A DNA stretch of 64,000 nt from Candidula unifasciata (GCA_905116865.2 CAJHNH020004913.1:22501-86500), one strand, 5' to 3'. Shown: positions 34,605 through 44,770, numbered from the stretch's first letter. Notes: a model not told the origin generated them from the sequence alone. Translations and numbers: made by a program.

Positions 34605-36079
34605 CGGCCTGAAACCCAATTAGGTCTGGTGGAAATGGAAGCCAATGTCAGTTTTAATAAAATCTCCACCTCGATTCTGACTTTAACCTAAGACATCTGA
34701 CCAGAAGACGAGCCTTTAGCTACTACACTAATTTACCATATGCTCATCGTATGTATTAAAAACATACTTTGCAAATAACAATATACTAAGAAAGTGAAAG
34801 GTGAGCGTTTAAAGGGTCGAATATAAGGCGGGCTTGTGTGCCCAGTATGTTACTTTTTGAAAACAATCTTCGTTAGTTTATGCCTTTGAAAGGTAAACAG
34901 GTCAGTTGAGCTGAGGTCCGAGACGTGAATTGCGCTAGATCAGATTATTTACTTGGGCTATGATTTCTATTCAATGAGCTTCACCGTCTTGTAACGTGAG
35001 CTACATTCAGTTGTAGAGACAGTCGAGGAATGTTTCCATGAACATCTTTAACGGCCTAATAACAACGGCTGTCATAAAAACGGTAATGGAAGTATACCAG
35101 TGAAGGCAACTAAGAAAGGGACAAACGAGTCCAATGTTCTGTGATAAGAAGAGGGTAGTTGGTGAACTGTGTGTCTATTAGAAAATACATGCGATAGAAT
35201 AGGAAAAAACAAAAAAATCATGATGTAGAGAGGTATACAACGGGATTATGGTGCAATACTGTTCAAGGAAATTCATTCAACAAAGAACGATACTCGAACA
35301 GACAATCACGTCTGTGAATTCATTACGATGGTGGCTTTGGATCTTTGATGGTATGTAAATGTAGTCTTGTTTGCACATTTTTCTTTGGCGATGTTCTAAC
35401 GTTCTATTCTACTGCATTTGTAGCACTATTTTACAAGATAGTTTTATGTTCTTCTACTTTGTTCACCGGCTGTAAGCTGTGGTGGAAATTCATGGCTGCT
35501 TGTCCACTTGTACCTTTGCTTTGTGCCTGGGCCTGAGTTGTGCGTGTACATTCGTTCTGCTGGCTTATTTATGTGTCAGGGCCTAAGTTTGTGCGTGTAC
35601 ATCCGTTTCACTAGATTATTTGTGTGCAGTTGTTTGTTCCTTGCCCTTGATGGAAACCATTTTCTGAATATCCATTCTTTCAGTCCTAAACACATTACCA
35701 TGCCCTTCTAGATCATTCCACAGATAATATTATCCACCACCTGCTTTCTGTCAGAAAGGAACGTTATATCAATCCTTTTTGTCCAGATTACAAGTTTCAC
35801 TTCTGAGTGTCTTGTAGGGTCTATTTTGATCTCCTGAGGGCCAAATTATTGATTTGTTTTGATCTGCACTTTGGAACAGAAGGGGTTAAAGTGCTTGAGA
35901 TTGAAAGAGCTGTCAATAAGCAATACTGTTTTTTAAATGCCATTACCGCCTGTTTAGAAGTCGGGTCCTTGGAGATTGAAAAAACAAGCTGGGTCTAGGT
36001 CGAAGCAATGAGTTTTGCCAGGTATTCCTTTAGGACTAGAAAAAACAATTACCTGGGCCCTCCCTGCGACATCAGAAGG
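34605..36079. other. Unassigned sequence
   Basis: No supported gene. CATTCGTTCTGCTGGCTTAT and CATCCGTTTCACTAGATTAT near 35.55-35.61 kb suggest a short 50-bp direct duplication; nothing else stands out. Confidence 0.4.
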
Positions 36080-36462
36080 TAGTGCCAGGTATGGTCCTGG
36101 TGGAGCCGAACTTGAAAAAACAATTACCTGGACTCCTAGGTCGACCCAGCCTTGAGTTAGTGCCAGGTATGGTCCTGGTGGAGCCGGACTTGAAAAAACA
36201 ATTACCAGGGCTCTTAGGTCGACCCAGTTTTGAGTTAGTGCCAGGTATGGTCCTGGTGGATCCGGACTTGAAAAAACTATTACCTGGGCTCTTAGGTCGA
36301 CCCAGCCTTGAGTTAGTGCCAGGTATGGTCCTGGTAAGTAAAGGCGACCGGTGTGATGACCACATCACATACCAGTGCCGATTGGTCTAAAATGTATAGG
36401 TCCAGCCCTATATGCCCAATTCGCTTGAAGGAGCGGAAAAGGGTCATTCATTTCCTTTTTAC
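36080..36462 (+). mobile_element. Family A SINE with internal 78-bp tandem expansion
   Basis: The body segment GTGCCAGGTATGGTCCTGGT, GGAGCCGAACTTGAAAAAAC, AATTACCTGGACTCCTAGGT, CGACCCAGCCTTGAGTTA (78 bp) is repeated about 3.3 times between 36082 and 36325. The normal 3' part follows (GTAAAGGCGACCGGTGTGAT to GGAGCGGAAAAGGGTCATTC). The unit joins the GGAGCCGGAC block to the middle GTGCCAGGTA block, so the duplication spans the SINE's own head-body junction. Both strands keep a frame of about 100 codons because 78 is a multiple of three. Confidence 0.85.
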
Positions 36463-36676
36463 TTACATTACCGCCCTAATATTTGAGGGACTGAAGGTTT
36501 GAGCGGGCACGATAAAGCACTAGCCACAACACCTGCGGAAACATACTTTTTATTTTTTTGTCCTCGACAATAGAAACATTCATTCTGTAATTTGAATGTC
36601 TCCTGCATTGTCATCCCAGCTTCTTTACCATTTCGCCAGTCGCACTTTACTTATTTGTATGAAAGCTACACATTAA

Positions 36677-36814
36677 CTCTTTGAGTCCCAGGGGGTTTAG
36701 GATCACAGGCCCAAGGGATAGTCAAGAAAGACGTAAAATCGGCGTATCTGGCGTTCATTGAGCTTCTAGGTAGGAATTTATGAACGTATGACACGTTCCT
36801 TGGGACTCAAAGAG
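36677..36814. mobile_element. TTAA-flanked MITE (138 bp), piggyBac-like
   Basis: The ends are CTCTTTGAGTCCCA and its exact reverse complement TGGGACTCAAAGAG (14-bp TIR). TTAA lies directly outside on both sides (36673-36676 and 36815-36818). TTAA target duplications are typical of piggyBac-type transposons, and TTAACYCTTTGAGT-like ends are common in non-autonomous derivatives. No coding capacity. Confidence 0.75.
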
Positions 36815-37219
36815 TTAAAGAGATGTAGGTAAATAATTAAATCATTAACACAACAGCATGAAATATTAGGCAAACCTCGGGCTTTTTGTATGGTGGAAAG
36901 GGGGGGGGGGGGGTCTCTCTTTCTTACCTGCATAGGAGCAAAGTACTGCAGGTCACATCTGGCTGGTGCGGACGTGACGGGTGACCTAAATATAACAAGC
37001 TACTTACTCAAATTTTGCTAGAGAGATCGCCAGACTTCTCTACCTACAGTTTACTTTTTGGTGTTGTTCCATTCCAGTCCTCTGTCAGTTAGGGACTAAC
37101 GGTCTGCATGGAGACTGCAAGGAGGCAGCTCCTCCACCATGCAAAGACACAACAGGCCAATCACCTGTTTGCCTTAAACAATATTGCAAGTTACCACTGA
37201 GAGAAAACCGGACGCATCT

Positions 37220-37665
37220 TAACGAAACGAACTAGTATGGGTTACGGACAACGATGGATAGAAAATGGAACATAAGAGGCATTAACAAGAAGGAAACCGA
37301 GTTAATAGGGAAGATTAGGAAAGCGACATTGATAGCCTTGGTTGTGATCGAAACCAAGAAAAAGGGACAAGTAATCACAGATCACGATGGAAGTGTGGTG
37401 CTCTACGGTGGCGTGGTGTCCCTAAGATGGAGAAGGGAAGTGGTGAGTGTAGTGTGGGCAGAAATCAAGTTAGTAACATCAAGGGATCAAAATTCATCTC
37501 GGAGCAAATTATGGTGTTAGATCTTAAAGAAGAAGATAAAATTGTCAATACTGTTATTATAACAGGTTTGGAGGTAAAACGGAAAATGTGGGATTTGCCT
37601 CGTTGGTCTACTATTCAGAAAGAGATGCTTCAGTTTCATGATGGTCTGGTAAAAATATAGGAAGC
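37220..37665 (+). mobile_element. LINE endonuclease (APE-like) N-terminal fragment
   Basis: One frame reads WNIRGINKKETELIGKIRKA, then ALVVIETKKKGQVITDHDGS and VVLYGGV. This matches the N-terminal (T)WNvRgl......el..em.k..ldil.vsETkkkG......G..liysGv pattern of LINE apurinic endonuclease domains, including the E-T-K motif. A second overlapping frame continues SKFISEQIMVLDLKEEDK. The catalytic D/H motifs further downstream are absent because the copy stops where the opposite-strand LINE begins. Confidence 0.8.
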
Positions 37666-37689
37666 AGCCCAGGTGGGATAAGTATATGA

Positions 37690-38872
37690 GGTAATAATGT
37701 CTTCTTCTTCTTCTTCACTTCCTCTTTTACCGCTGTGGGTGTCGAGGGAGATATAATGTTCTGTTTCTAGCTCTTCTGGCTGCCTCGCCCATAGGCACAT
37801 CGTGCTGTTGTAGAGTTTCTCTGATGTTATCCTTCCATCTTGTTCTTGGTCTAGCTCGTGCTCTACGTCCTTCTTCTCTTTCCATGTATGCTTTGTATGG
37901 TATGGTGTCACAAGGCATTCTCTCTAAGTGGGCAAATCATTTCACTTGCTGTCTTTGTATGTAATCCAGAATTGGTTCTGTGCCGACTTGTTCTCTTATG
38001 ATCTCATTCCTGATCTTATCTCTTATGGTCACTCCTACAGCCCTTCTCAGACATCTCATTTCCGTGGTTACTAATTTTTTTTATGGTTTGTTGTGAGTGA
38101 CCATGTCTTTTCTGCTGGTAGCCCCAGAGTTGGAATGAATATGGACTTTGAATAAGATGTCGTCTTTGTGCTGATTGGGATTGTCTTATGCTGTAAGAGA
38201 GGGGCTAGAGAGCCGGGCATACTTGGTTTGCTTTACTGCATCTAATGTCAATTTCTTTATCCAATTTTCCATCTTCGGTAAATGTAGTTCCCAGATATTT
38301 AAACTCAGAGGCCTGTTTAATGCCTTAGTATTCTATTGCTATGTTTAGATCTTCTTCTTTTTTTCCTATTGACATTACTTCTGTGTTTTCAGTGTTGATT
38401 CTCATATTATTTGTTTTACATTCTTCATTCATGGATGTTAGATGTTGTTGCAATTTCATGGCTGTATCTGCTTTCAAGGCCTTGTCATCTGCAAAGAGTA
38501 ATTCGTTGATCGTACTAAGATCTTCATTCATGGGCTTGGCATTCTTGCATATACTGTCGATGTAGGTGATAAACAGCAGTGGTGATAAGACACACCCCTG
38601 TCTTACTCCAGATGTCACTGTGAAAGGATGAGATGTTCCCTGATTTATTCTAACTACACTTCTACAATCCCTGAATAAACTTTTGCACACTTCGATGAGG
38701 TGTTAATACTCCATATCTTGCCATTAAATTTCCATAATAATTGTCTGTCGACTCTGTCAAATGCCTTCTCCTGGTCTACGAATGCCACAAATAAGTTCTT
38801 ATTGTATTCAATGTTCTTTTCTATTAACTGTTTAAGTGTGAAGATTGCATCTGTGCAGCTTCTATTTCTCCT
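37690..38872 (-). mobile_element. LINE reverse transcriptase, 5'-truncated, with snapback end
   Basis: Minus-strand reading from 38872: RNRSCTDAIFTLKQLIEKN, the motif A region LFVAFVDQEKAFDRVDRQLL, then after a stop motif B TSGVRQGCVLSPLLFITYID and the catalytic box LLFADDKAL (38484-38495). Next come the thumb TNNMRINTENTEVMSIGK, LRRAVGVTIRDKIRN, MPCDTIPYKAYMEREEG and WKDNIRETLQQHDV. A (CTT)n patch (GAA on the coding strand) at 37699-37716 forms the 3' tail. The sequence upstream of RNRSCTD is missing; instead a 38-bp inverted copy of that 5' end follows (38872-38909). Confidence 0.92.
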
Positions 38873-38909
38873 AGAAGCTGCACAGATGCAATCTTCACAC
38901 TTAAACAGT
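38827..38909. repeat. Perfect 38-bp inverted repeat with 7-nt loop
   Basis: Arm 38827-38864 (starting ACTGTTTAAGTG) is the exact reverse complement of arm 38872-38909 (ending CACTTAAACAGT), with TTTCTCC between them. The left arm encodes the SCTDAIFTLKQ part of the LINE on the minus strand; the right arm is extra sequence placed where the element's 5' continuation should be. Confidence 0.97.
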
Positions 38910-38954
38910 GGTAATAATGTAATTCTGTAAATTGTCTTTTTAGCTTAGACGATA

Positions 38955-39200
38955 CAATATAAACATCATCAAGTGCCTTGCTAGCTGGCGTAGGCAGTCA
39001 TGCATCTTCACAGATTTTGGCCCCTTGTGTTCTGGATCAATTCCACTGATATTCCTCCATGACACTGTCTTAAACCATTTACCATCATTTCTCCTAGTCT
39101 GCCTCTGCCTCTTCTACCAGCGATCTTTCCAGTCGTCACTATATTTTGCAAAGCTCCTTTTCTCCTTACATAACCTAAGAACTTCGTTTATGCTTAGACA
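38955..39200 (-). mobile_element. LINE C-terminal fragment
   Basis: The minus strand reads DGKWFKTVSWRNISG, preceded by a decayed (R)R.RQTRR block. The 3' side carries CATCATCAAGTGCCTTGCTA, which matches the 3' terminus of the LINE at 23.06 kb (CATCATCAGGTGCCTTGTC). This is a different, short insertion beside the 37.7-38.9-kb element. Confidence 0.65.
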
Positions 39201-39289
39201 ATACAACAATAATTATGTTTTGAAAAGGTATGCATAGCTGTTTCTCTTCTTTTTTCTGGTAATCTTAGTTTCAGCTTCATAACAAACTG

Positions 39290-39735
39290 GTCACCCCATA
39301 GTTGTTCCGCTCCTGTGCCAACGAAAAACACATAGAATGTTTATCATAGTCCCTTGTGGAAAGATTAACAGACTGCTGTCTCAGCATACGCACAAGCATA
39401 CACACGCAATAAAAGCATGCAGTAGCCATCAGAAAACACAAACAGTTCGACATTAGAAATGGAGTTCATCATCGATGGTAGCAGAAGTCATCAACAGATC
39501 AGCAGTTGCACCTGCGATCACTTTTAATCACATAATGGCACCACCAAAATTGCGACAACAGGCATCGCGCTCGCCATTTTCCGAATCTACAATTCACACC
39601 ACCACGTTGGTCACAGTTGATAAACATCCCAAATGAAAGCCGCAGCTTACAGTGTTGAGCCATGACCTCAACTCAGAAACTGGGCGACGAAACGATATTC
39701 TTTCAGTCTACAAATAGAGGAAAAATGCAACGGTC
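39290..39735 (+). mobile_element. Family E dispersed repeat, copy 2 (unclassified)
   Basis: Aligned with 2290-2765 over about 440 bp in the same orientation, with matching CTGTGCCAACGAAAAACACA, GTTCATCATCGATGGTAGC, CAACAGATCAGCAGTTGCAC, CGCCATTTTCCGAATCTACA and CTTTCAGTCTAC blocks. No terminal signature was found. Confidence 0.6.
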
Positions 39736-40035
39736 TTTGTCTGGCAGAAGCAAAAATTCGCCACGACTCAAAACAGTGGCCGTGCCTAGCGTCCATTTTG
39801 ACCGGAATCTTCTTATCGTAGTTCTAAAGTTACATAGTTCTCTGTCTGGGTGTATCAATGAAGTACTTATAATCAGGCCTTTTGTTTCCAGATATCGTCC
39901 ATAAAATACCGCACTCTGCATGATTCAGACTTGACAACCGTCATGTCAGGAGATTTAGTATCCACGTTTTTCTATGCATGCCGCGTGTCTTCTTCTTTTT
40001 ACTTGTACTCGGCCTCATAACCTGGTAGGGGAAGG
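39736..40035. other. Unassigned sequence
   Basis: Two overlapping antisense frames of 72-80 codons lack recognisable features. Confidence 0.4.
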
Positions 40036-40039
40036 GTGG

Positions 40040-40440
40040 CTGGGTAGTCTCGGTGTATGGTGTCCGCTTCAAGTGCTGGAGGTCCCGGATTCAAGCCCCG
40101 GTGAAGGCTGAGATTTTTTCACGTGGATTTCTAGTAATTTTCTCTGGTCTCCGGGTAGTAAGATCGGACGCTTGTGTGCATTCTTGCGCACGTAGAAAAA
40201 TCCCTTGGAAATTGGAAATCGAAAAGAGTAGCCTAAAGGCGCTGCCCGTGCACAATTTGAAGTTCAAAATCTAACCAAAGTATTTCATGATCCTCGCCGG
40301 TGCAACATTGTTCGTGCACTGCGCATAAATTCTTCAGACTCAGGTTGAGTTAGAAGTAGAATGGAACACTTAGGGCTTACACCCGTCTGCCATGATGTTG
40401 ATCCGTCGAATAAACATGAATCAATATAACCTGGTTTCAT
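40040..40440 (+). mobile_element. Family C SINE, near full length
   Basis: The head TGGTGTCCGCTTCAAGTGCT, then GGAGGTCCCGGATTCAAGCC with a box B-like GATTCAAGCCC, leads to ATTTTTTCACGTGGATTTCT, GATCGGACGCTTGTGTGCAT, TCGAAAAGAGTAGCCTAAAG and CCATGATGTTGATCCGTCG. The 47.3-47.7 and 52.3-52.7 kb copies match throughout. A 3' end near ATGATGTTGATCCGT recurs in all three. Confidence 0.8.
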
Positions 40441-40499
40441 AAAAATGTGTATATCGTACATTATGAAAATAACATTGCGTTTTTTTCCGTATCCCTTCT

Positions 40500-40625
40500 A
40501 TTTTTATGTTATAATCTAGTCTCCCCTGTCCCCTCCCCCTCCCTTCCATTTTTCTGTTATAATCTAGTCTACCATGTCCCTCCCCTTCCCCCCCCTTCCC
40601 TTTTTCTGTGATAATTTTGTCTACC
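40500..40625. repeat. Short tandem repeat of about 57 bp (2-3 copies)
   Basis: TTATAATCTAGTCTCCCCTG and TTATAATCTAGTCTACCATG, each followed by a C-rich CCTCCCC...TTTTTCTG stretch, then a third partial unit at GATAATTTTGTCTACCCCG. Confidence 0.75.
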
Positions 40626-40865
40626 CCGAAAACTTTGCCCACGGAATATGGGATTCGAACTTTCCACTTCCAAGCAACGCTCCCACTATGTTGAACCATA
40701 AAGGTGTAGATCGACGTCCAGTCAGCCTGACAACTTATTGTCATGTACGCATTTTAACATAAAACTGAAAATGGCGGCCCCTCTAGCGAAAGCTCACATT
40801 ATAACCGAGCGGGAGAAAACATTAGCAAATCCAGTGCACATTATTCACTTTAGCGGATGCATCTA

Positions 40866-42980
40866 ACTTCTTCTTCGTCTTCTTCTTCTTCTTCTTCTTC
40901 GTTCTTCTTCTTCTTCTTCTTCTTCTTCTTCGTCTTCTTTCTTCTTTCTTCTTCTTCTTCTTCTTCTTCTTCGTCTTCTTCTTCTTCTTCTTCTTCGTTC
41001 TTCTTCTTCTTCTTCTTCTTCTCTCTTCTTCGTCTTCTTCTTCTTTCTTCTTCTTCTTCTTCTTCTTCTTCTTCTTCTTTCTTCTTCTTCTTCTTCTTCT
41101 TCGTCTTCTTCTTCTTCTTCTTCTTCGTCTTCTTCTTCTTCTTCTTCTTCTTCTTCTTCTTCTTCTTCTTCTTCTTCTTCTTCTTCTTTCTTTCTTCTCT
41201 TCTTCTTCTTCTTCGTCTTCTTCTTCTTCTTCTTCTTCTTCTTCTTCTTCTTCTTCTTCTTCTTCTTCTTCTTCTTCTTCTTCTTCTTCTTCTTCTTCTT
41301 CTTCTTCTTCTTCTTCTTCTTTCTTCTTCTTCTTCGTCTTCTTCTTCTTCTTCTTCTTCTTCTTCTTCTTCTTCTTCTTCTTTCTTCTTCTTCTTCTCTT
41401 CTTTTCTTCGTCTTCTTCTTCGTCTTCTTCTTCTTCTTCTCTTCTTCTTTCTTCTTCTTCTTCTTCTTCTTCTTCTTCTTCTTCTTCTTCTTCTTCTTCT
41501 TCTTCTTCTTCTTCTTCTTCTTCTTCTTTCTTCTTCTTCTTCTTCTCTTCTTCTTCTTCTTCTTCTTCTTCTTCTTCTTCTTCTTCTTCTTCTTCTCTTC
41601 TTCTTCTTCTTCTTTTCTTCTTCTTCTTTCTTCTTCTTCGTCTTCTTCTTCTTCTTCTTCTTCTTCTTCTTCTTCTTCGTCTTCTTCTTCTTCTTCTCTT
41701 CTTTCTTCTTCTTCTTCTTCTTCTTCTTCTTCTTTCTTTCTTCTTTCTTCTTCTTCTTCTTCTTCTTCTTCTTCTTCTTCTTCTTCTTCTTCTTCTTCTT
41801 CTTCTTCTTCTTCTTCTTCTTCTTCTTCTTCTTCTTCTTCTTCTTCTTCTTCTTCTTCTTCTTCTTTTCTTCTTCTTTTTTCTTCTTCTTTCTCTCTTTC
41901 TTCTTCTTCTCTTCTTCTTCTTCTTCTTCTTCTCTTCTTCTTCTTCTTCTTCTCTTCTTCTTCTTCTTCTTCTTCTTCTTCGTCTTCTTCTTTCTTTCTT
42001 CTTCTTCTTCTTCTTCGTCTTCTTCTTCTTCTTCTTTTCTTCTCTTCTTCTTTCTTCGTCTTCTTCTTTCTTCTTCTTTCTTCTTCTTTCTTCTTCTTCT
42101 TCTTCTCTTTCTCTTCTTCTTCTTCTTTCTTCTTCTTCTTCTTCTTCTTCTTCTTCTTCTTCTTCTTCTTCTTCTTCTTCTTTCTTCTTTTCGTCTCTTC
42201 TTCTTCTTCTTCTTTCTTCTTCTTCTTCTTCTTCTTTTTCTTCTTCTTTCTTCTTCTTCTTCTTCTTCTTTCTTCTTCTTCTTCTCTTCTTCTTCTTCTT
42301 CTTCTTTCTTCTTCTTCTTCTTCTTCTTCTTCTTCTTCTTCTTCTTCTTCTTTCTTCTTTCGTCTTCTTCTTCGTCTTCTTCTTCTTCTTCTTCTTCTTC
42401 TTCTTCTTCTTCTTCTTCTTTCTTCTTCTTCTTCTTCTTCTTCTTCTTCTTCTTCTTCTTCTCTTCTTCTTCTTCTTCTTCTTCGTCTCTTCGTCTTCTT
42501 CTTCTTCTTCTCTTCTTCGTCTTCTTCTCTTCTTCTTCTTCTTCTTCTTCTTCTTCTTCTTCTTCTTCTTCTTCTTCTTCTTCTTCTTCTTCTTCTTCTT
42601 CTTCTTCTTCGTCTTCTTCTTCTCTTCTTCTTCGTCTCTTCTTCGTTTTCTTCTTCTTCTTTCTTCTTCTTCTTCTTCTTCTTTTTCTCTCTTCTTCTTC
42701 TTCTTCTTCTTCTTCTTCTTCGTCTTCTTCTTCTTCGTCTTCTTCTTCTTCGTCTTCTTCTTCTTCGTCTTCTTCTTCTTCTTCTTCTTCTTCTTCTTCT
42801 TCGTCTTCTTCTTCGTCTTCTTCTTCGTCTTCTTCTTCTTCTTCTTCTTCGTCTTCTTCGTCTTCTTCGTCTTCTTCGTCGTCTTCGTCGTCTTCGTCGT
42901 CTTCGTCGTCTTCGTCGTCTTCGTCGTCTTCGTCGTCTTCGTCTTCGTCTTCGTCTTCGTCTTCTTCTTCTTCTTCTTCT
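40866..42980. repeat. 2.1-kb CTT/GAA triplet array
   Basis: An almost continuous polypurine-polypyrimidine tract. CTT units are interrupted by single extra T or missing T (TTTCTTC, TCTCTTC), and by CTTCGT units that become frequent at the right end, where CGTCGTCTT units dominate (about 42850-42960). The right edge abuts the 3' end of a minus-strand LINE fragment, so on that strand the array reads as (GAA)n following the element. Frames of 713 and 794 codons on both strands are low-complexity translations. Confidence 0.97.
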
Positions 42981-42984
42981 GCTA

Positions 42985-43215
42985 CTTCCACTTCTAATAG
43001 TCATTATCGTGGCCTTTGTAATAGTCTCTTTCAGTCTCTTTCAGCCAGTTCTGACACGGATGATCTCCATATCATGATGTCCAACCGTCCTTCTGTGTCT
43101 TTTCCCCCTACAACTTTATCAGCGTCACGATGTACTCAAGTTGTTATCACAATATGCCCCATTCTTCTCCGTTTACCAATGTCTGCATCTTCGATGGGTC
43201 CAAAGATTTGTCGCT
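42985..43215 (-). mobile_element. LINE C-terminal fragment beside the GAA array
   Basis: The minus strand reads DTEGRLDIMIWRSSVSELAE then KRLLQRPR. This fits the terminal GrRsrGRp...w.Di...sgls..el...a.dR..Wr.l...... segment of non-LTR polymerases. The reading is degenerate, with a stop between ERD and KRLLQ. The GAA array lies directly after its 3' end. Confidence 0.55.
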
Positions 43216-43794
43216 CTCATACGCCTGTGTACTTTATTTAAATTTTAACTGTTAATTTGATGTATGTTCAGTTACTGGGGCTAGATTTCTGAGGGAAATA
43301 AAGTGTAATTGCTTTATTAACTGTGGACGAAATACCTTTTAAAAATTAGGAGTTCAACATACAAAAATCAATGATCAATCAATCAGAGGCCGTCTCCACA
43401 CTGAAGGTTGGCTGCAATGGATTTCTAACATGTCGAGTTTATCGATATGGATGTACACTCACGAAACTGCTGTTCCTCCAGCTTTTGATGCTGTTCTTCA
43501 ACTCACATCTGCCTCTTGCCTTAAACTGTCGTCCTAATTAAGGTTTTAAAAAAGTATTGTCTTTTTAATATGGCCGAAGTATTTCCCTTCATTTTTTTTA
43601 CAATTAACTCTTTGTTTCCCCAGTCCTTTTCTCTTCGCTACTTTTGTATTTGACTTCCTTTAAATTTTTTTTTAGAAAAAAAAAAAAAAAAAAAAAAACC
43701 CAGCTAATGTTAACGTTTAGCTGCTAAAAATTCAATCTTTCGCTACTAAAATACTTTTTTTTTTTAAACTCCTTCTTCAAAGGAACAAATATAC
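43216..43794. other. Unassigned sequence with A/T homopolymers
   Basis: An A-run of about 23 (43676-43698) and T-runs are the only clear features. Confidence 0.4.
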
Positions 43795-44030
43795 TATATG
43801 TTCCCGTGCGGGTCCCAAGGTCGTGGGTTCAAGTCGGACTTATTATAAAATTATCTCGGCTGTCAGGTCGACTCAGCTTTGAAAGGGTACCAGATAAAGT
43901 CGTGGGAAGTATGGGCGGCCAGCGTGATGCTGACCACATCACACAACGAGTGTCTATTGGTCTACAAAATAACGTCCTAACCCTATATGCCCAATACGCC
44001 TAAAGGTGTATAAAAGGGTCCCTTTTTTTA
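43795..44030 (+). mobile_element. Family A SINE, partly truncated head
   Basis: CAAGGTCGTGGGTTCAAGTC (box B region), TGTCAGGTCGACTCAGCTTT, GCGGCCAGCGTGATGCTGAC, CCTATATGCCCAATACGCC and GGTGTATAAAAGGGTCCC are present. Box A sequence is lost. Confidence 0.85.
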
Positions 44031-44034
44031 AGCA

Positions 44035-44770
44035 GTCAGTCGTTTACATCTTCCTAATGTCCATGCCATGTGGCGTTGATGGTCATGTCCTATCCACAAA
44101 CTTCTGTCTCGTTTACTTTCAATTAACTCTAACACAGATCATCCTCCATGCCATGTGGCGTTGATGGTCATGTCCTATCCACAAACTTCTGTCTCGTTTA
44201 CTTTCAATCAACTCTGACACAGATCCTCCTCCAGGCCTTGTGGCGTTGGTGGTCATGTCTATCCACAAACTTCTGTCTCGTTTACTTTCAATCAACTCTG
44301 ACACAGATCCTCCTCCAGGCCTTGTGGCGTTGGTGGTCATGTCTATCCACAAACTTCTGTCTCGTTTACTTTCAATCAACTCTGACACAGGTCATCCTCT
44401 GTGCCATGTGCGTAGGTAGTCATATCTATCCACAACCTTCTGTCCCGTGTACTTTCAATCAACTCTGAGACAGATGATCCTCGATGCCATGACGTCAGGC
44501 TGTCCAGCATCTTCTCTCTTGGTTTTCCTCTGCCTTTTCTTCCCTCCAACTTTCCTGCTGTCACGCTATACTTAAGTTTTCGCCTTCTCATCACATGACC
44601 AAAGAATGTAGATTGTTTCCATCGGATGTGGGAAATCAGTTCTCTTCGTGAGGCAGTTTGTTTCAAGACATTCTCATTACTCTTTATTATCTGTCTAAAG
44701 TATTCTTATCATCTGTCTATAAAACCACATCTCCGCAGCTTGCAAATAATTTCTTTCTAATCTACCAACT
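44035..44770 (-). mobile_element. LINE C-terminal fragment with tandemly repeated terminus
   Basis: The 5' part (44770-44470, minus) reads RRELISHIRWKQSTFFGHVM then AGKLEGRKGRGKPREKMLDS, as in the 19.3-kb copy. Its last exon-like block, SVSELIESKRDRSLWIDMTT then NATRPGGG, is repeated in tandem at 84-85 bp spacing about 4.5 times (44060-44440). The 84-bp copies keep the frame (28 codons each); the more distal copies carry one extra base. Confidence 0.88.

Noticed and set aside
34133..34669. Frame of 178 codons, mostly Leu and Ile
   Set aside because: Direct translation of GAA/AAT repeats behind a family D element.
40850..43241. Very long open frames (713-794 codons) on both strands
   Set aside because: They translate a CTT/GAA array into poly-Ser, Phe, Leu, Glu, Lys or Arg in all frames. 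There is no start context, domain or complexity, so they are not genes.
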